Positions 10,469-18,690 of a stretch of DNA of 64,000 nucleotides are shown here, one piece after another. The notes beneath the pieces were generated by a model that was not told where the DNA came from, did not search any database, and worked only from the letters and a program-made list of their open reading frames with translations. The position numbers were made by a program, and so were the translations under genes. The DNA comes from Bradyrhizobium acaciae (GTDB taxonomy: Bacteria > Pseudomonadota > Alphaproteobacteria > Rhizobiales > Xanthobacteraceae), in assembly GCF_020889785.1 (NCBI RefSeq), contig NZ_JACMYK010000002.1, forward strand, positions 186,001 to 250,000, written 5' to 3'. How positions within the stretch are numbered: the first letter of the stretch is position 1; the number at the start of each line of letters is the position of its first letter.

Positions 10469-11698
10469 ATGCGTTCTACCGTTCGGATCGCCGCGATTTC
10501 CGCGGCGATCGTCGCTGTTGCCGCGACGTCCACTGCCGCATTCGCCCAAAAGAAATACGACACCGGCGCGAGCGATACCGAGATCAAGGTCGGCAACATC
10601 ATCCCCTATTCGGGACCGGCCTCCGCCTACGGCGTGATCGGCAAGACCGAAGAAGCCTACTTCAAGATGATCAACGATCGCGGCGGCATCAACGGCCGCA
10701 AGGTCAATTTCGTCAGCTATGACGACGCCTATTCGCCGCCCAAGGCGGTCGAGCAGGTGCGCAAGCTGGTCGAGAGCGACGAGGTCCTGCTGGTCTTCAA
10801 TCCGCTCGGCACGCCGTCCAACACCGCGATCCAGAAGTACCTGAACTCCAAGAAGATCCCGCAGCTGTTCGTCGCCACCGGCGCGACCAAGTGGAACGAC
10901 CCGAAGAACTTCCCGTGGACCATGGGCTGGCAGCCGAGCTACCAGAGCGAAGCCCAGATCTACGCCAAATGGCTGATGAAGGAGAAGCCCGACGCCAAGG
11001 TCGCGATCCTCTATCAGAACGACGATTTCGGCAAAGACTACCTCAAGGGTACCAAGGACGGCTTTGGCGCCAAGGCCGCCTCCAGCATCATCATGGAGGA
11101 GAGCTACGAGATCTCCGAGCCGTCGATCGATAGCCACATCGTCAAGATCAAGGCCGCCAATCCGGACGTCCTGCTGATCTACACGACGCCGAAATTCGGC
11201 GCGCAGACCATCAAGAAGACCGCCGAGCTCGGCTGGAAGCCGCTGCAGATCATCACCAACGTATCGGCCTCGGTCGGCAGCGTGATGCAGCCGGCCGGCT
11301 TCGACAACGCCCAGGGTGTGCTGTCGGCAGCCTATGCCAAGGACGGCGCCGATCCGCAGTGGGCCAACGATCCGAACATGAAGAAGTGGGCCGAGTTTCT
11401 CGACAAGTACATGCCGGGCGCCGACAAGACCGACGGCGGCTACGTCTACGGCTATGGTGCCGCGCAGACACTCGCCAAGGTGCTCGAAATGTGCGGCGAC
11501 GACCTGACCCGCGCCAACGTCATGAAGCAGGCCGCGAGCCTGAAGGACTTCACGCCCGACACCTTGCTGCCCGGCGTCAAGATCAACACCTCGGCCACCG
11601 ACTTCGCCCCGATCGCCCAGCTGCAGATGCAGCGCTTCAAGGGTCAGAAATGGGAACTGTTCGGTGACATCATTTCGGGCGACGTTCCCTCAGAATAA
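10469..11698 (+). CDS. ABC transporter substrate-binding protein, paralog 1 of 5
   Basis: A 409-residue periplasmic protein of the Leu/Ile/Val-binding (Peripla_BP_6) family. The signal peptide ends AAFA after residue 26, giving a mature N-terminus QKKYDTGASDTEIKVGN shared with four downstream paralogs. Other family landmarks are IPYSGPASAYGVIGKTE, YQNDDFGKDYLKG and VSASVGSVMQPAGFD. The start is the ATG after AACCAGGAGACATT; the upstream in-frame extension overlaps livM and is spurious. It is the copy closest to livM and shares its transcript. Adjacency to the pim-like genes suggests a dicarboxylate or fatty-acid-like ligand, which the sequence does not prove. Confidence 0.9.
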   Translation: MRSTVRIAAISAAIVAVAATSTAAFAQKKYDTGASDTEIKVGNIIPYSGPASAYGVIGKTEEAYFKMINDRGGINGRKVNFVSYDDAYSPPKAVEQVRKLVESDEVLLVFNPLGTPSNTAIQKYLNSKKIPQLFVATGATKWNDPKNFPWTMGWQPSYQSEAQIYAKWLMKEKPDAKVAILYQNDDFGKDYLKGTKDGFGAKAASSIIMEESYEISEPSIDSHIVKIKAANPDVLLIYTTPKFGAQTIKKTAELGWKPLQIITNVSASVGSVMQPAGFDNAQGVLSAAYAKDGADPQWANDPNMKKWAEFLDKYMPGADKTDGGYVYGYGAAQTLAKVLEMCGDDLTRANVMKQAASLKDFTPDTLLPGVKINTSATDFAPIAQLQMQRFKGQKWELFGDIISGDVPSE

Positions 11699-11724
11699 CG
11701 TTGCACTGCGGAAATAAACAACGG

Positions 11725-11755
11725 GCCTCCGCGATCTCAGTCGCGGGGGCTTTTT
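11725..11755 (+). terminator. Intrinsic terminator after binding-protein paralog 1
   Basis: GCCTCCGCGA-TCTCAG-TCGCGGGGGC forms a 10-bp stem with one G-T pair, followed directly by TTTTT. It ends the livGFHM plus first binding-protein transcription unit and separates it from the second paralog. Confidence 0.85.
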
Positions 11756-11815
11756 GTTGACGCCCTGTGCCGATCGTATTGAATACTCAGAACCAAGAAC
11801 CCGAGGTGGGGAAAC

Positions 11816-13042
11816 ATGACTGCCGTACGTCCGTCCCTGGCGGCGCTGTTGTCCGCATTCGCTCTGATCCTGACGAGCTGCAATGTCGCGCTGGCGCAGA
11901 AGAAGTACGACACCGGGGCCAGCGACACCGAGATCAAGATCGGCAACACCGTGCCCTACAGCGGTCCCGCCTCCGCCTATGGCGTGATCGGCAGGACCGA
12001 GGCCGCCTACTTCAAGATGATCAACGAGTCCGGCGGCATCCACGGCCGCAAGATCACATTCATCTCCTATGACGACAGCTACTCGCCGGCCAAGACCGTG
12101 GAGCAAACCCGCAAGTTGGTCGAAGACGACGAGGTGTTGCTGGTGTTCGGCTCGGTCGGTACCGCAACCAACGCTTCGATCCGAAAGTACATGAACGAGA
12201 AGGAGGTGCCGCAGCTGTTCGTCGGTTCCGGCGGCTCCAAGTGGAACGACCCCAAGAACTATCCGTGGACCATGGGTTGGCAGCCGTCCTACCAGGACGA
12301 GGCGCGGGTTTACGCAAAATACATCATGAAGCACAAGCCCGACGCCAAGGTTGCCGTGCTCTACCAGAATGACGATTTCGGCAAGGACTACCTCAAGGGC
12401 CTGAAGGAGGCCTTCGGCGACAAGGCTTCGATGATTGTCGCCGAGGAGGCGTATGAAACCTCCGAACCCACGATCGACAATCACATCGTCAAGCTGAAGG
12501 CCGCCGGCGCCGACACCTTCATCAGCATCACGTCACCGAAATTCGCCGCGCAGGCGATCAAGAAGGCCGCCGAGATCGCATGGACGCCAATGCAGATTGT
12601 CGCCAATGTCTCGGCCTCGGTCGGCGGCGTGATGCAGCCGGCCGGCTTCGAGAATTCGCAGGGCATCCTGTCGGCGTCCTATCTCAAGGACGGCGCCGAT
12701 CCGCAATGGAACAAGGATCCCGGCATGGAGAAATTCCTGGCCTTCCTCAAGAAGAATTATCCCGACGCCAACAAGCTCGACGGCGCGACCTCCTACGGTT
12801 ACGCCGCCGCGCAGACCATGGTGCAGGTACTGGAGATGTGCGGTGACGATCTCACCCGTGCCAACATCATGAAACAGGCCGCGAGCCTGAAGGATTATGT
12901 CCCCGGCACGCTGCTGCCGGGCATCAGCATCAACACTTCGGCCACCGATTTCGCGCCGATCAAGCAATTGCGCCTGATGCGGTTCAAGGGCGAAAGGTGG
13001 GAGCTGTTCGGTGACATCATTTCGAGCAATCTGAGCAACTGA
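11816..13042 (+). CDS. ABC transporter substrate-binding protein, paralog 2 of 5
   Basis: A 408-residue Liv-type binding protein with mature start QKKYDTGASDTEIKIGN and the landmarks VPYSGPASAYGVIGRTEAAY and YQNDDFGKDYLKGL. The signal region ILTSCNVALA contains LTSC, an acceptable lipobox with Cys22, as well as a type I site ALA-Q. The protein could be lipid-anchored or soluble. It differs from the other copies at FGSVGTATNAS, where the others have NSLGTP or similar, which may alter ligand contacts. It has its own terminator-bounded unit between paralogs 1 and 3. Confidence 0.9.
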   Translation: MTAVRPSLAALLSAFALILTSCNVALAQKKYDTGASDTEIKIGNTVPYSGPASAYGVIGRTEAAYFKMINESGGIHGRKITFISYDDSYSPAKTVEQTRKLVEDDEVLLVFGSVGTATNASIRKYMNEKEVPQLFVGSGGSKWNDPKNYPWTMGWQPSYQDEARVYAKYIMKHKPDAKVAVLYQNDDFGKDYLKGLKEAFGDKASMIVAEEAYETSEPTIDNHIVKLKAAGADTFISITSPKFAAQAIKKAAEIAWTPMQIVANVSASVGGVMQPAGFENSQGILSASYLKDGADPQWNKDPGMEKFLAFLKKNYPDANKLDGATSYGYAAAQTMVQVLEMCGDDLTRANIMKQAASLKDYVPGTLLPGISINTSATDFAPIKQLRLMRFKGERWELFGDIISSNLSN

Positions 13043-13152
13043 ACTTCTCGATTTTCGTCGGCATCCGCGCGCTCAACTCGACAGCGTTACCTCAACGCGC
13101 CGCAATCTCCGCGGACAACTCGGGCAGATCGGCGAGCGCGACTAAAGACGCA

Positions 13153-13181
13153 GCCCCCGCGGCCATGCCGCGGGGGCTTTT
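13153..13181 (+). terminator. Intrinsic terminator after binding-protein paralog 2
   Basis: GCCCCCGCGGC-CAT-GCCGCGGGGGC is a perfect 11-bp stem followed by TTTT. It is preceded by GACTAAAGACGC, a sequence repeated before the terminator of paralog 3. The 240-bp gap 13043-13282 holds only this terminator and the leader block at 13227. Confidence 0.88.
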
Positions 13182-13226
13182 CGTTGAGAGCCTCCAGGTA
13201 AAATGATAGCTTTTGCGATTAATGAA

Positions 13227-13256
13227 GAGCTCTCGAAACAGGGGGCCGCGACACAT
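13227..13256 (+). promoter_or_regulatory. Conserved leader block upstream of paralog 3
   Basis: A 30-bp block (GAGCTCTCGAAACAGGGGGC, then CGCGACACAT) matches the block at 14610-14639 upstream of paralog 4 at 27 of 30 positions. It lies 27 bp before the start codon, just upstream of the ribosome-binding CAGGGAG. It marks a duplicated unit and may be a shared 5'-UTR control element. Confidence 0.55.
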
Positions 13257-13282
13257 CATCTGCCATCAGGGAGTGAAACCGC

Positions 13283-14509
13283 ATGTCCGTAACACGACAA
13301 TTGGCGGCATTTGCTGCTGCGCTCGCGCTCGTCTCCGCATCCTGCAGCGCAGCACTTGCCCAGAAGAAATACGACACCGGCGCCAGCGACACCGAGATCA
13401 AGATCGGCAACATCATGCCCTACAGCGGAGCGGCTTCCGCCTATGGCGTGATCGGCAAGACCGAGGAGGCCTATTTCCGCAAGATCAACGCCGAGGGCGG
13501 CATCAACGGCCGCAAGATCACCTTCATCAGCTACGACGACGCCTACACGCCGCCGAAGACGGTCGAGCAGGCGCGCAAGCTGGTCGAAAGCGACGAAGTG
13601 CTGATGATCTTCAATTCGCTCGGCACGCCGCCGAACTCGGCGATCCAGAAATACATGAACCAGAAGAAGGTGCCGCAACTGTTCGTCGCCACCGGCGCCA
13701 CCAAGTGGAATGACCCGAAGGAGTTTCCGTGGACGATGGGCTGGCAGCCCAACTACCAGAGCGAGTCCATCATCTATGCGAAGTACATCCTGAAGAACAA
13801 GCCGGACGCGAAGATCGCGGTGCTCTACCAGAACGACGATTACGGCAAGGACTATCTGAAGGGATTCAAGGACGGGCTCGGCGCCAAGGCAGCGTCCATG
13901 ATCGTCGCCGAGGACAGCTACGAGGTGACGGAGCCGACAATCGATTCCCACATCGTCAGGCTCAAGGCCTCCGGCGCCGACGTGTTCTTCAACATCACGA
14001 CGCCGAAATTCGCGGCCCAGGCGATCAAGAAGAACGCCGAGCTCGACTGGCATCCGCTGCACTTCCTCAACAACGTCTCGTCCTCGATCGGCAGCGTGAT
14101 CAAGCCGGCGGGCTTCGAGGCCGCCCAGGGCATCATCTCGTCGCAGTACCTGAAGGATCCGACCGATCCGCAGTGGAAGACCGACAAGGGCATGATCGCC
14201 TGGAACGAATTCCTGGATAAGTACTATCCCGACGCAAACCGCGCCGATGCGTCCGTGATGTACGCCTACACCGTCGCACAGGGCCTCGAGCACGTGTTGC
14301 GGGCGTGCGGCGACAATCTGACGCGTGAGAGCATCATGAAGCAGGCTGCCAGCCTGCGCGACCTCGAGCTCGGCGGCCTGTTGCCGGGCATCAAGGCCAA
14401 CACCTCGGCGACCGACTTCGCGCCGCTTTCGCAGCTGCAATTGATGCGGTTCAAGGGCGAGACCTGGGACCGCTTTGGTGAAATCTTGAGCGGCGACGTC
14501 GGCGGCTAG
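13283..14509 (+). CDS. ABC transporter substrate-binding protein, paralog 3 of 5
   Basis: A 408-residue Liv-type binding protein. The signal peptide MSVTRQLAAFAAALALVSAS ends ALA before QKKYDTGASDTEIKIGN. It contains a Cys (SASC) that fits a lipobox less well than that of paralog 2. Distinguishing features are the MPYSGAASAYG variant and HPLHFLNNVSSSIGSVIKPA. It most resembles paralog 4, which also shares its leader and terminator flanks, so the two are probably the most recent duplicates. Ligand unknown. Confidence 0.9.
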   Translation: MSVTRQLAAFAAALALVSASCSAALAQKKYDTGASDTEIKIGNIMPYSGAASAYGVIGKTEEAYFRKINAEGGINGRKITFISYDDAYTPPKTVEQARKLVESDEVLMIFNSLGTPPNSAIQKYMNQKKVPQLFVATGATKWNDPKEFPWTMGWQPNYQSESIIYAKYILKNKPDAKIAVLYQNDDYGKDYLKGFKDGLGAKAASMIVAEDSYEVTEPTIDSHIVRLKASGADVFFNITTPKFAAQAIKKNAELDWHPLHFLNNVSSSIGSVIKPAGFEAAQGIISSQYLKDPTDPQWKTDKGMIAWNEFLDKYYPDANRADASVMYAYTVAQGLEHVLRACGDNLTRESIMKQAASLRDLELGGLLPGIKANTSATDFAPLSQLQLMRFKGETWDRFGEILSGDVGG

Positions 14510-14534
14510 CCGGGAATTGTCGACTAAAGACGCG

Positions 14535-14563
14535 GCCCCTGCGGCATTGTCGCAGGGGCTTTT
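14535..14563 (+). terminator. Intrinsic terminator after binding-protein paralog 3
   Basis: GCCCCTGCG-N7-CGCAGGGGC forms a 9-bp stem followed by TTTT, preceded by GACTAAAGACGCG as after paralog 2. The conserved flank supports duplication of whole gene-plus-terminator units. Confidence 0.87.
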
Positions 14564-14609
14564 CATTGAGGCGGCCCGCCTAAGCTGGTAATTTCATCCG
14601 ATAACAACA

Positions 14610-14639
14610 GAGCCCTCGAAACAGGGGGCCATGACACAT
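14610..14639 (+). promoter_or_regulatory. Conserved leader block upstream of paralog 4
   Basis: The block GAGCCCTCGAAACAGGGGGC plus CATGACACAT is nearly identical to the leader at 13227-13256. It lies 28 bp before the start codon, followed by CAACAGGGAGAGAGAC as ribosome-binding region. Confidence 0.55.
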
Positions 14640-14667
14640 TCGTCTGACAACAGGGAGAGAGACATCA

Positions 14668-15894
14668 ATGTCCGCTACCACAAGACTCGCGGTCCTCGGG
14701 GCCGCGCTGGCGCTCGTCGCGACATCGGGCAGCGCTGCGTTTGCCCAGAAGAAATACGACACCGGCGCCACCGACACCGAGATCAAGATCGGCAACATCA
14801 TGCCGTACAGCGGACCGGCCTCCGCCTACGGCATCATCGGCCGCACCGAGGCCGCCTATTTCAAGAAGATCAACGACGCCGGCGGCATCAACGGCCGCAA
14901 GATCAACTTCATCTCCTACGATGACGCCTACTCGCCACCGAAGGCGGTGGAGCAGGCCCGCAAGCTGGTCGAAAGCGACGAAGTGCTGCTGATCTTCAAC
15001 TCGCTCGGCACGCCGTCGAACTCGGCGATCCAGAAATACATGAACTCCAAGAAGGTGCCGCAGCTATTCGTCGCCACCGGCGCCACCAAATGGAACGACC
15101 CGAAGGACTTTCCCTGGACCATGGGCTGGCAGCCCAACTACCAGAGCGAGACCCAGATCTACGCAAAGTACATCCTGAAGAACATGCCGAACGCCAAGAT
15201 CGCGGTGCTTTACCAGAACGACGATTACGGCAAGGACTATCTGAAGGGGCTGAAGGACGGCCTCGGCCAGAAGGCCGCGAGCATGATCGTCGCCGAGGAG
15301 AGCTTCGAGACGTCGCAGCCGACCATCGACAGCAACATCGTCAAGCTGAAGGCCAGCAACGCCGACGTGTTCATCGACATCGCGACGCCGAAATTCGCCG
15401 CCCAGGCGATCAAGAAGGTCGCCGAGATCGGCTGGAAGCCGACCCATTTCCTCAACAACGTGTCGGCCTCGGTCGGCAGCGTGATCAAGCCGGCCGGCTT
15501 CGAGAACGCGCAGGACATCATCTCCGCCGCCTATTTGAAGGATGCTTCCGACAAGCAATGGGACAATGATCCCGGCATGAAGGAATTCTACGCTTTCATG
15601 GCCAAGGATTTCCCCGAGGGCGACAAGCTCGACGGCGGCACCGTGGTCGGCTTCGGCGTGGCGCAGACGCTGGTTCAGGTGCTCAAGCAGTGCGGCGACA
15701 ACCTCACCCGCGAGAACATCATGAAGCAGGCCGCCAGCCTGCATGACTTCCGCACCGAAGTGCTGCTGCCCGGCGTCAAGATCAATACCGCCCCGAATGA
15801 TTTCGCCCCGATCAGCCAGTTGCAGCTGATGAAGTTCAAGGGCGAGAAATGGGAACTGTTCGGCGACGTCATCAGCGCCGACGTCGGCGGCTGA
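14668..15894 (+). CDS. ABC transporter substrate-binding protein, paralog 4 of 5
   Basis: A 408-residue Liv-type binding protein with signal peptide ending SAAFA and mature start QKKYDTGATDTEIKIGN. Landmarks are MPYSGPASAYGIIGRTEAAY, YQNDDYGKDYLKGLKDG and THFLNNVSASVGSVIKPA. It is closest to paralog 3 in sequence and in its non-coding flanks. The C-terminal half (DFPEGDKLDGGTVVGFGVAQ) is the part that diverges most from its siblings, which suggests altered ligand choice or simple drift. Confidence 0.9.
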   Translation: MSATTRLAVLGAALALVATSGSAAFAQKKYDTGATDTEIKIGNIMPYSGPASAYGIIGRTEAAYFKKINDAGGINGRKINFISYDDAYSPPKAVEQARKLVESDEVLLIFNSLGTPSNSAIQKYMNSKKVPQLFVATGATKWNDPKDFPWTMGWQPNYQSETQIYAKYILKNMPNAKIAVLYQNDDYGKDYLKGLKDGLGQKAASMIVAEESFETSQPTIDSNIVKLKASNADVFIDIATPKFAAQAIKKVAEIGWKPTHFLNNVSASVGSVIKPAGFENAQDIISAAYLKDASDKQWDNDPGMKEFYAFMAKDFPEGDKLDGGTVVGFGVAQTLVQVLKQCGDNLTRENIMKQAASLHDFRTEVLLPGVKINTAPNDFAPISQLQLMKFKGEKWELFGDVISADVGG

Positions 15895-15922
15895 GACCTT
15901 TCCACATCGTGAAAAATCTGCC

Positions 15923-15949
15923 CCCTGCGACCCGATCGCAGGGTTTTTT
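15923..15949 (+). terminator. Intrinsic terminator after binding-protein paralog 4
   Basis: CCCTGCGA-CCCGA-TCGCAGGG is a perfect 8-bp stem followed by six T residues. It lies 28 bp after the stop codon of paralog 4. Confidence 0.88.
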
Positions 15950-16061
15950 CTTTGCCTTTCGGTTGCCATCGCTCTATCCGGAAAACCGAAGGACACGGGC
16001 CGTTTACACTTCGGCGGACGATACGCTAGGTATCGAAGCGGCAGAGCCAACAAGAAGCCGA

Positions 16062-16080
16062 GCGCGCCCGCCGGGCGCGC
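16062..16080 (+). promoter_or_regulatory. GC hairpin before the TTG start of paralog 5
   Basis: GCGCGCCC-GCC-GGGCGCGC is a perfect 8-bp stem ending 6 bp before the AGGAG of the fifth binding-protein gene. In RNA it would sit against the ribosome-binding site and could restrain or insulate initiation. It is not followed by a T-run. Confidence 0.45.
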
Positions 16081-16100
16081 AAGAACAGGAGATCCGCAAA

Positions 16101-17333
16101 TTGTCCACGCCCGTCCTTCACCGTGCCGCAACCGCCCTCTTCGGCCTGACCCTGCTCGCCGCAAGCGGCAGCGCCGCGCTGGCGCAGAAGAAATACGACA
16201 CCGGAGCGAGCGATACCGAGATCAAGATCGGCAACATCGTGCCCTATAGCGGCCCGGCGTCGGCCTACGGCGTGGTCGGCAAGGCGATGGCCGCGGTGTT
16301 CAGGAAGGTCAATGACGACGGCGGCATCAACGGCCGCAAGGTCAATTTCATCTCCTATGATGACGCCTATTCGCCACCGAAGGCCGTGGAGCAGGCGCGC
16401 AAGCTGGTCGAGAGCGACGAGGTGCTGTTCCTGTTCGGCACGCTCGGCACCGCCTCCAACACCGCGATCCAGAAATATCTCAACGCCAAGAAGGTGCCGC
16501 AGCTGTTCGTCGCCACCGGCGCGACCAAGTGGAACGACCCGAAAACCTTCCCATGGACCATGGGCTGGCTGCCCAGCTACCAGAGCGAGTCGCGGATCTA
16601 CGCGAAATATCTGCTGAAGGAGAAGCCCGCCGCCAAGGTCGCCGTGCTCTACCAGAACGACGACATGGGCAAGGACTACCTCAAGGGCCTGGAGGACGGC
16701 TTTGCCGGCGATCCGGCGCGGATCGTCGCCAAGGAAAGCTACGAGGTCGCCGAGCCGACCATCGATTCCCATGTGGTGCGGCTGAAATCATCCAACCCCG
16801 ATGTCATCATCTTCTTCACCACGCCGAAGTTCGGCGCCCAGGCGATCAAGAAGCTCGGCGAGATGAACTGGAAGCCGGTGACGATCGTCTCCAACGTCTC
16901 GGCATCCACCGCAACCGTGATGCGGCCGGCCGGGCTCGACAATGCGCAGGGCGTGATCTCGGCGGCCTACGCCAAGGATGCCAGCGATCCGCAGTGGAAG
17001 GACGATTCCGGCATGAAGGCGTTCGACGAGCTGCTCGCCAAGTACATGCCCGACACCAACCGCGTCGATGCCTCGGCGATGACCGGCTACAACATGGCGA
17101 CCACCATGGTCGAGGTGCTGCGCCGCTGCGGCGATGACCTCACCCGCGCCAATGTGATGAAGCAGGCCGCAAGCCTGAAGCAGTTTGCACAAGGTGGACT
17201 GTTGCCGGGCGTAACGCTGTCGACTGGTCCTGCCGACTTCCAGCCGATCGAGCAATTGCAGCTGATGCAGTTCAAGGGCGAGCGCTGGCAATTGTTCGGC
17301 GACGTCATCAGCGGCGAGATCGCCGGAAACTGA
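16101..17333 (+). CDS. ABC transporter substrate-binding protein, paralog 5 of 5
   Basis: A 410-residue Liv-type binding protein. I place the start at TTG 16101, preceded by AGGAG at 9 bp. This gives a signal peptide STPVLHRAATALFGLTLLAA ending ALA, then QKKYDTGASDTEIKIGN. A longer reading frame upstream crosses the terminator of paralog 4 and is rejected. It is the most divergent copy: VVGKAMAAVFRKVNDDGGIN, LFGTLGTASNTAI and QNDDMGKDYLKGLEDG. No terminator follows; the next gene starts 21 bp later, so the two may be co-transcribed. Confidence 0.88.
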   Translation: MSTPVLHRAATALFGLTLLAASGSAALAQKKYDTGASDTEIKIGNIVPYSGPASAYGVVGKAMAAVFRKVNDDGGINGRKVNFISYDDAYSPPKAVEQARKLVESDEVLFLFGTLGTASNTAIQKYLNAKKVPQLFVATGATKWNDPKTFPWTMGWLPSYQSESRIYAKYLLKEKPAAKVAVLYQNDDMGKDYLKGLEDGFAGDPARIVAKESYEVAEPTIDSHVVRLKSSNPDVIIFFTTPKFGAQAIKKLGEMNWKPVTIVSNVSASTATVMRPAGLDNAQGVISAAYAKDASDPQWKDDSGMKAFDELLAKYMPDTNRVDASAMTGYNMATTMVEVLRRCGDDLTRANVMKQAASLKQFAQGGLLPGVTLSTGPADFQPIEQLQLMQFKGERWQLFGDVISGEIAGN

Positions 17334-17354
17334 CCACTTAGCGAAAGCACAGCC

Positions 17355-18638
17355 ATGACCGACCGTCGTCCTTTCCTGCGTTCGATCTTCGATGCTGCGG
17401 TCGCGGCTGCGCATCCCGATGTGGTGCTGGCATCGCGGTTGCGGCCGGCACCGAAGGGGCGCGTGATCTGCCTCGCTGCCGGCAAGGGCGCCGGCGCGAT
17501 GGCCGCGGCGGCGGAGCGGCACTATCTCGACACGCTTGGCCTCGAGCCGTCGCGGCTGGTCGGGATCGCCACCACCCGCCACGGCCATGGCGTGCCGACC
17601 CGCCGCATCAAGGTGGTCGAGGCCGGCCACCCCGTGCCCGACGAAGCCGGCCTGCGCGGGGCCGACGATACGCTGCGGCTCGCGGCAGAGGCCACGCCGG
17701 ACGATCTGCTGCTGGTGCTATTGACCGGCGGCGGCTCGGCGAACTGGATCGCGCCGGTCGAGGGGGTGAGCTTTGCGCAGAAGCAGCAGGTCAACCGCGC
17801 GCTGCTGCGCTCCGGCGCGCCGATCGGCGAGATGAACATCGTCCGCAAGCATCTGTCGCGGATCAAGGGCGGACGGCTGGCGCGCGCCGGGCAGCACGCC
17901 GCCGAGATCGTCACGCTGGCGATCTCAGACGTGCCGCATGACGATCCGTCCGCGATCGCCTCGGGCCCGACGGTGCCGGATCCGACCACGCTCGCCGATG
18001 CCCGCGCGCTGGTCGCCAAATACAATCTCTCCGTCGATGACGCGGTCCGCCGCGCGCTCGACGACCCCCGGAACGAGAGCTGCAAGCCCGGCGATCCCGC
18101 CTTTGCGCGGGCGACATTCGAGCTTCTGGCAAAGCCGAAAGCCTCGATCGACGCCGCGGTGAAGGTCGCGCAGGACGCCGGCTACGAGACGATCGCGCTC
18201 GGCGCCGATCTCGAAGGCGAGGCCCGCGACGTCGCGGCTGCGCACGCGCAGCTCGCGCTGAAGGCACGCGGCGAAGGCAAGCGCGTCGCGATCATCTCGG
18301 GCGGCGAGCTCACGGTGACCGTGCGCGGCAACGGCCGCGGCGGCCCCAACCAGGAATACGCGCTGGCGCTGGCCGACCTGCTCAAGGACACACCCGACAT
18401 CGCGGCGCTTGCCGCCGACACCGACGGCGCCGATGGCGGCGCCGGCAGCGCGACCGATCCTGCCGGCGCGGTGATCGATCAGGCGACATTCGCCAAGGTG
18501 AAATCGATCGGCCTCGATCCCAAGGCCTATCTCGAGAACAACGATGCCACCGGCTTCTTCGCGCAGACCGGGGATCTGTTGTTGACCGGGCCGACGCTGA
18601 CCAACGTGAATGATGTCAGGGTGATTTTAGTCGACTAA
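17355..18638 (+). CDS. Glycerate 2-kinase / MOFRL family protein (TtuD-like)
   Basis: A 427-residue protein of the DUF4147-MOFRL family (glycerate 2-kinase, often labelled hydroxypyruvate reductase TtuD). The N-terminal domain has AAGKGAGAMAAAAE and LLTGGGSANWIAP. The C-terminal MOFRL domain has ISGGELTVTVRGNGRGGPNQ and ADTDGADGG. The likely reaction is ATP-dependent phosphorylation of glycerate in the cytoplasm. It starts 21 bp after the fifth binding protein, so a link between uptake and a glycerate-like compound is conceivable. No other glyoxylate-pathway gene is adjacent. Confidence 0.85.
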   Translation: MTDRRPFLRSIFDAAVAAAHPDVVLASRLRPAPKGRVICLAAGKGAGAMAAAAERHYLDTLGLEPSRLVGIATTRHGHGVPTRRIKVVEAGHPVPDEAGLRGADDTLRLAAEATPDDLLLVLLTGGGSANWIAPVEGVSFAQKQQVNRALLRSGAPIGEMNIVRKHLSRIKGGRLARAGQHAAEIVTLAISDVPHDDPSAIASGPTVPDPTTLADARALVAKYNLSVDDAVRRALDDPRNESCKPGDPAFARATFELLAKPKASIDAAVKVAQDAGYETIALGADLEGEARDVAAAHAQLALKARGEGKRVAIISGGELTVTVRGNGRGGPNQEYALALADLLKDTPDIAALAADTDGADGGAGSATDPAGAVIDQATFAKVKSIGLDPKAYLENNDATGFFAQTGDLLLTGPTLTNVNDVRVILVD

Positions 18639-18641
18639 TTC

Positions 18642-18687
18642 ACGGTCATTCCGGGGCAGCCCGAAGGGCTGAGCCCGGAATGACCGT
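18642..18687. terminator. Inverted repeat between converging genes
   Basis: ACGGTCATTCCGG...CCGGAATGACCGT is a perfect 13-bp inverted repeat around a 20-bp centre. It lies between the convergent glycerate-kinase and MarR genes and belongs to the GTCATTCCGG repeat type seen at 55191. It probably acts as a bidirectional terminator-like hairpin, although T-runs are absent. Confidence 0.55.
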
Positions 18688-18690
18688 GCC

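Noticed and set aside
15849-16100. An 84-residue extension of binding-protein paralog 5
   Set aside because: It would begin inside paralog 4 and read through a strong terminator; the TTG at 16101 with AGGAG gives the expected signal peptide.
18642-18687. Possible small RNA gene between converging genes
   Set aside because: The 46-bp inverted repeat has no promoter or T-run and matches a dispersed repeat type, so a hairpin between converging genes is the simpler reading.
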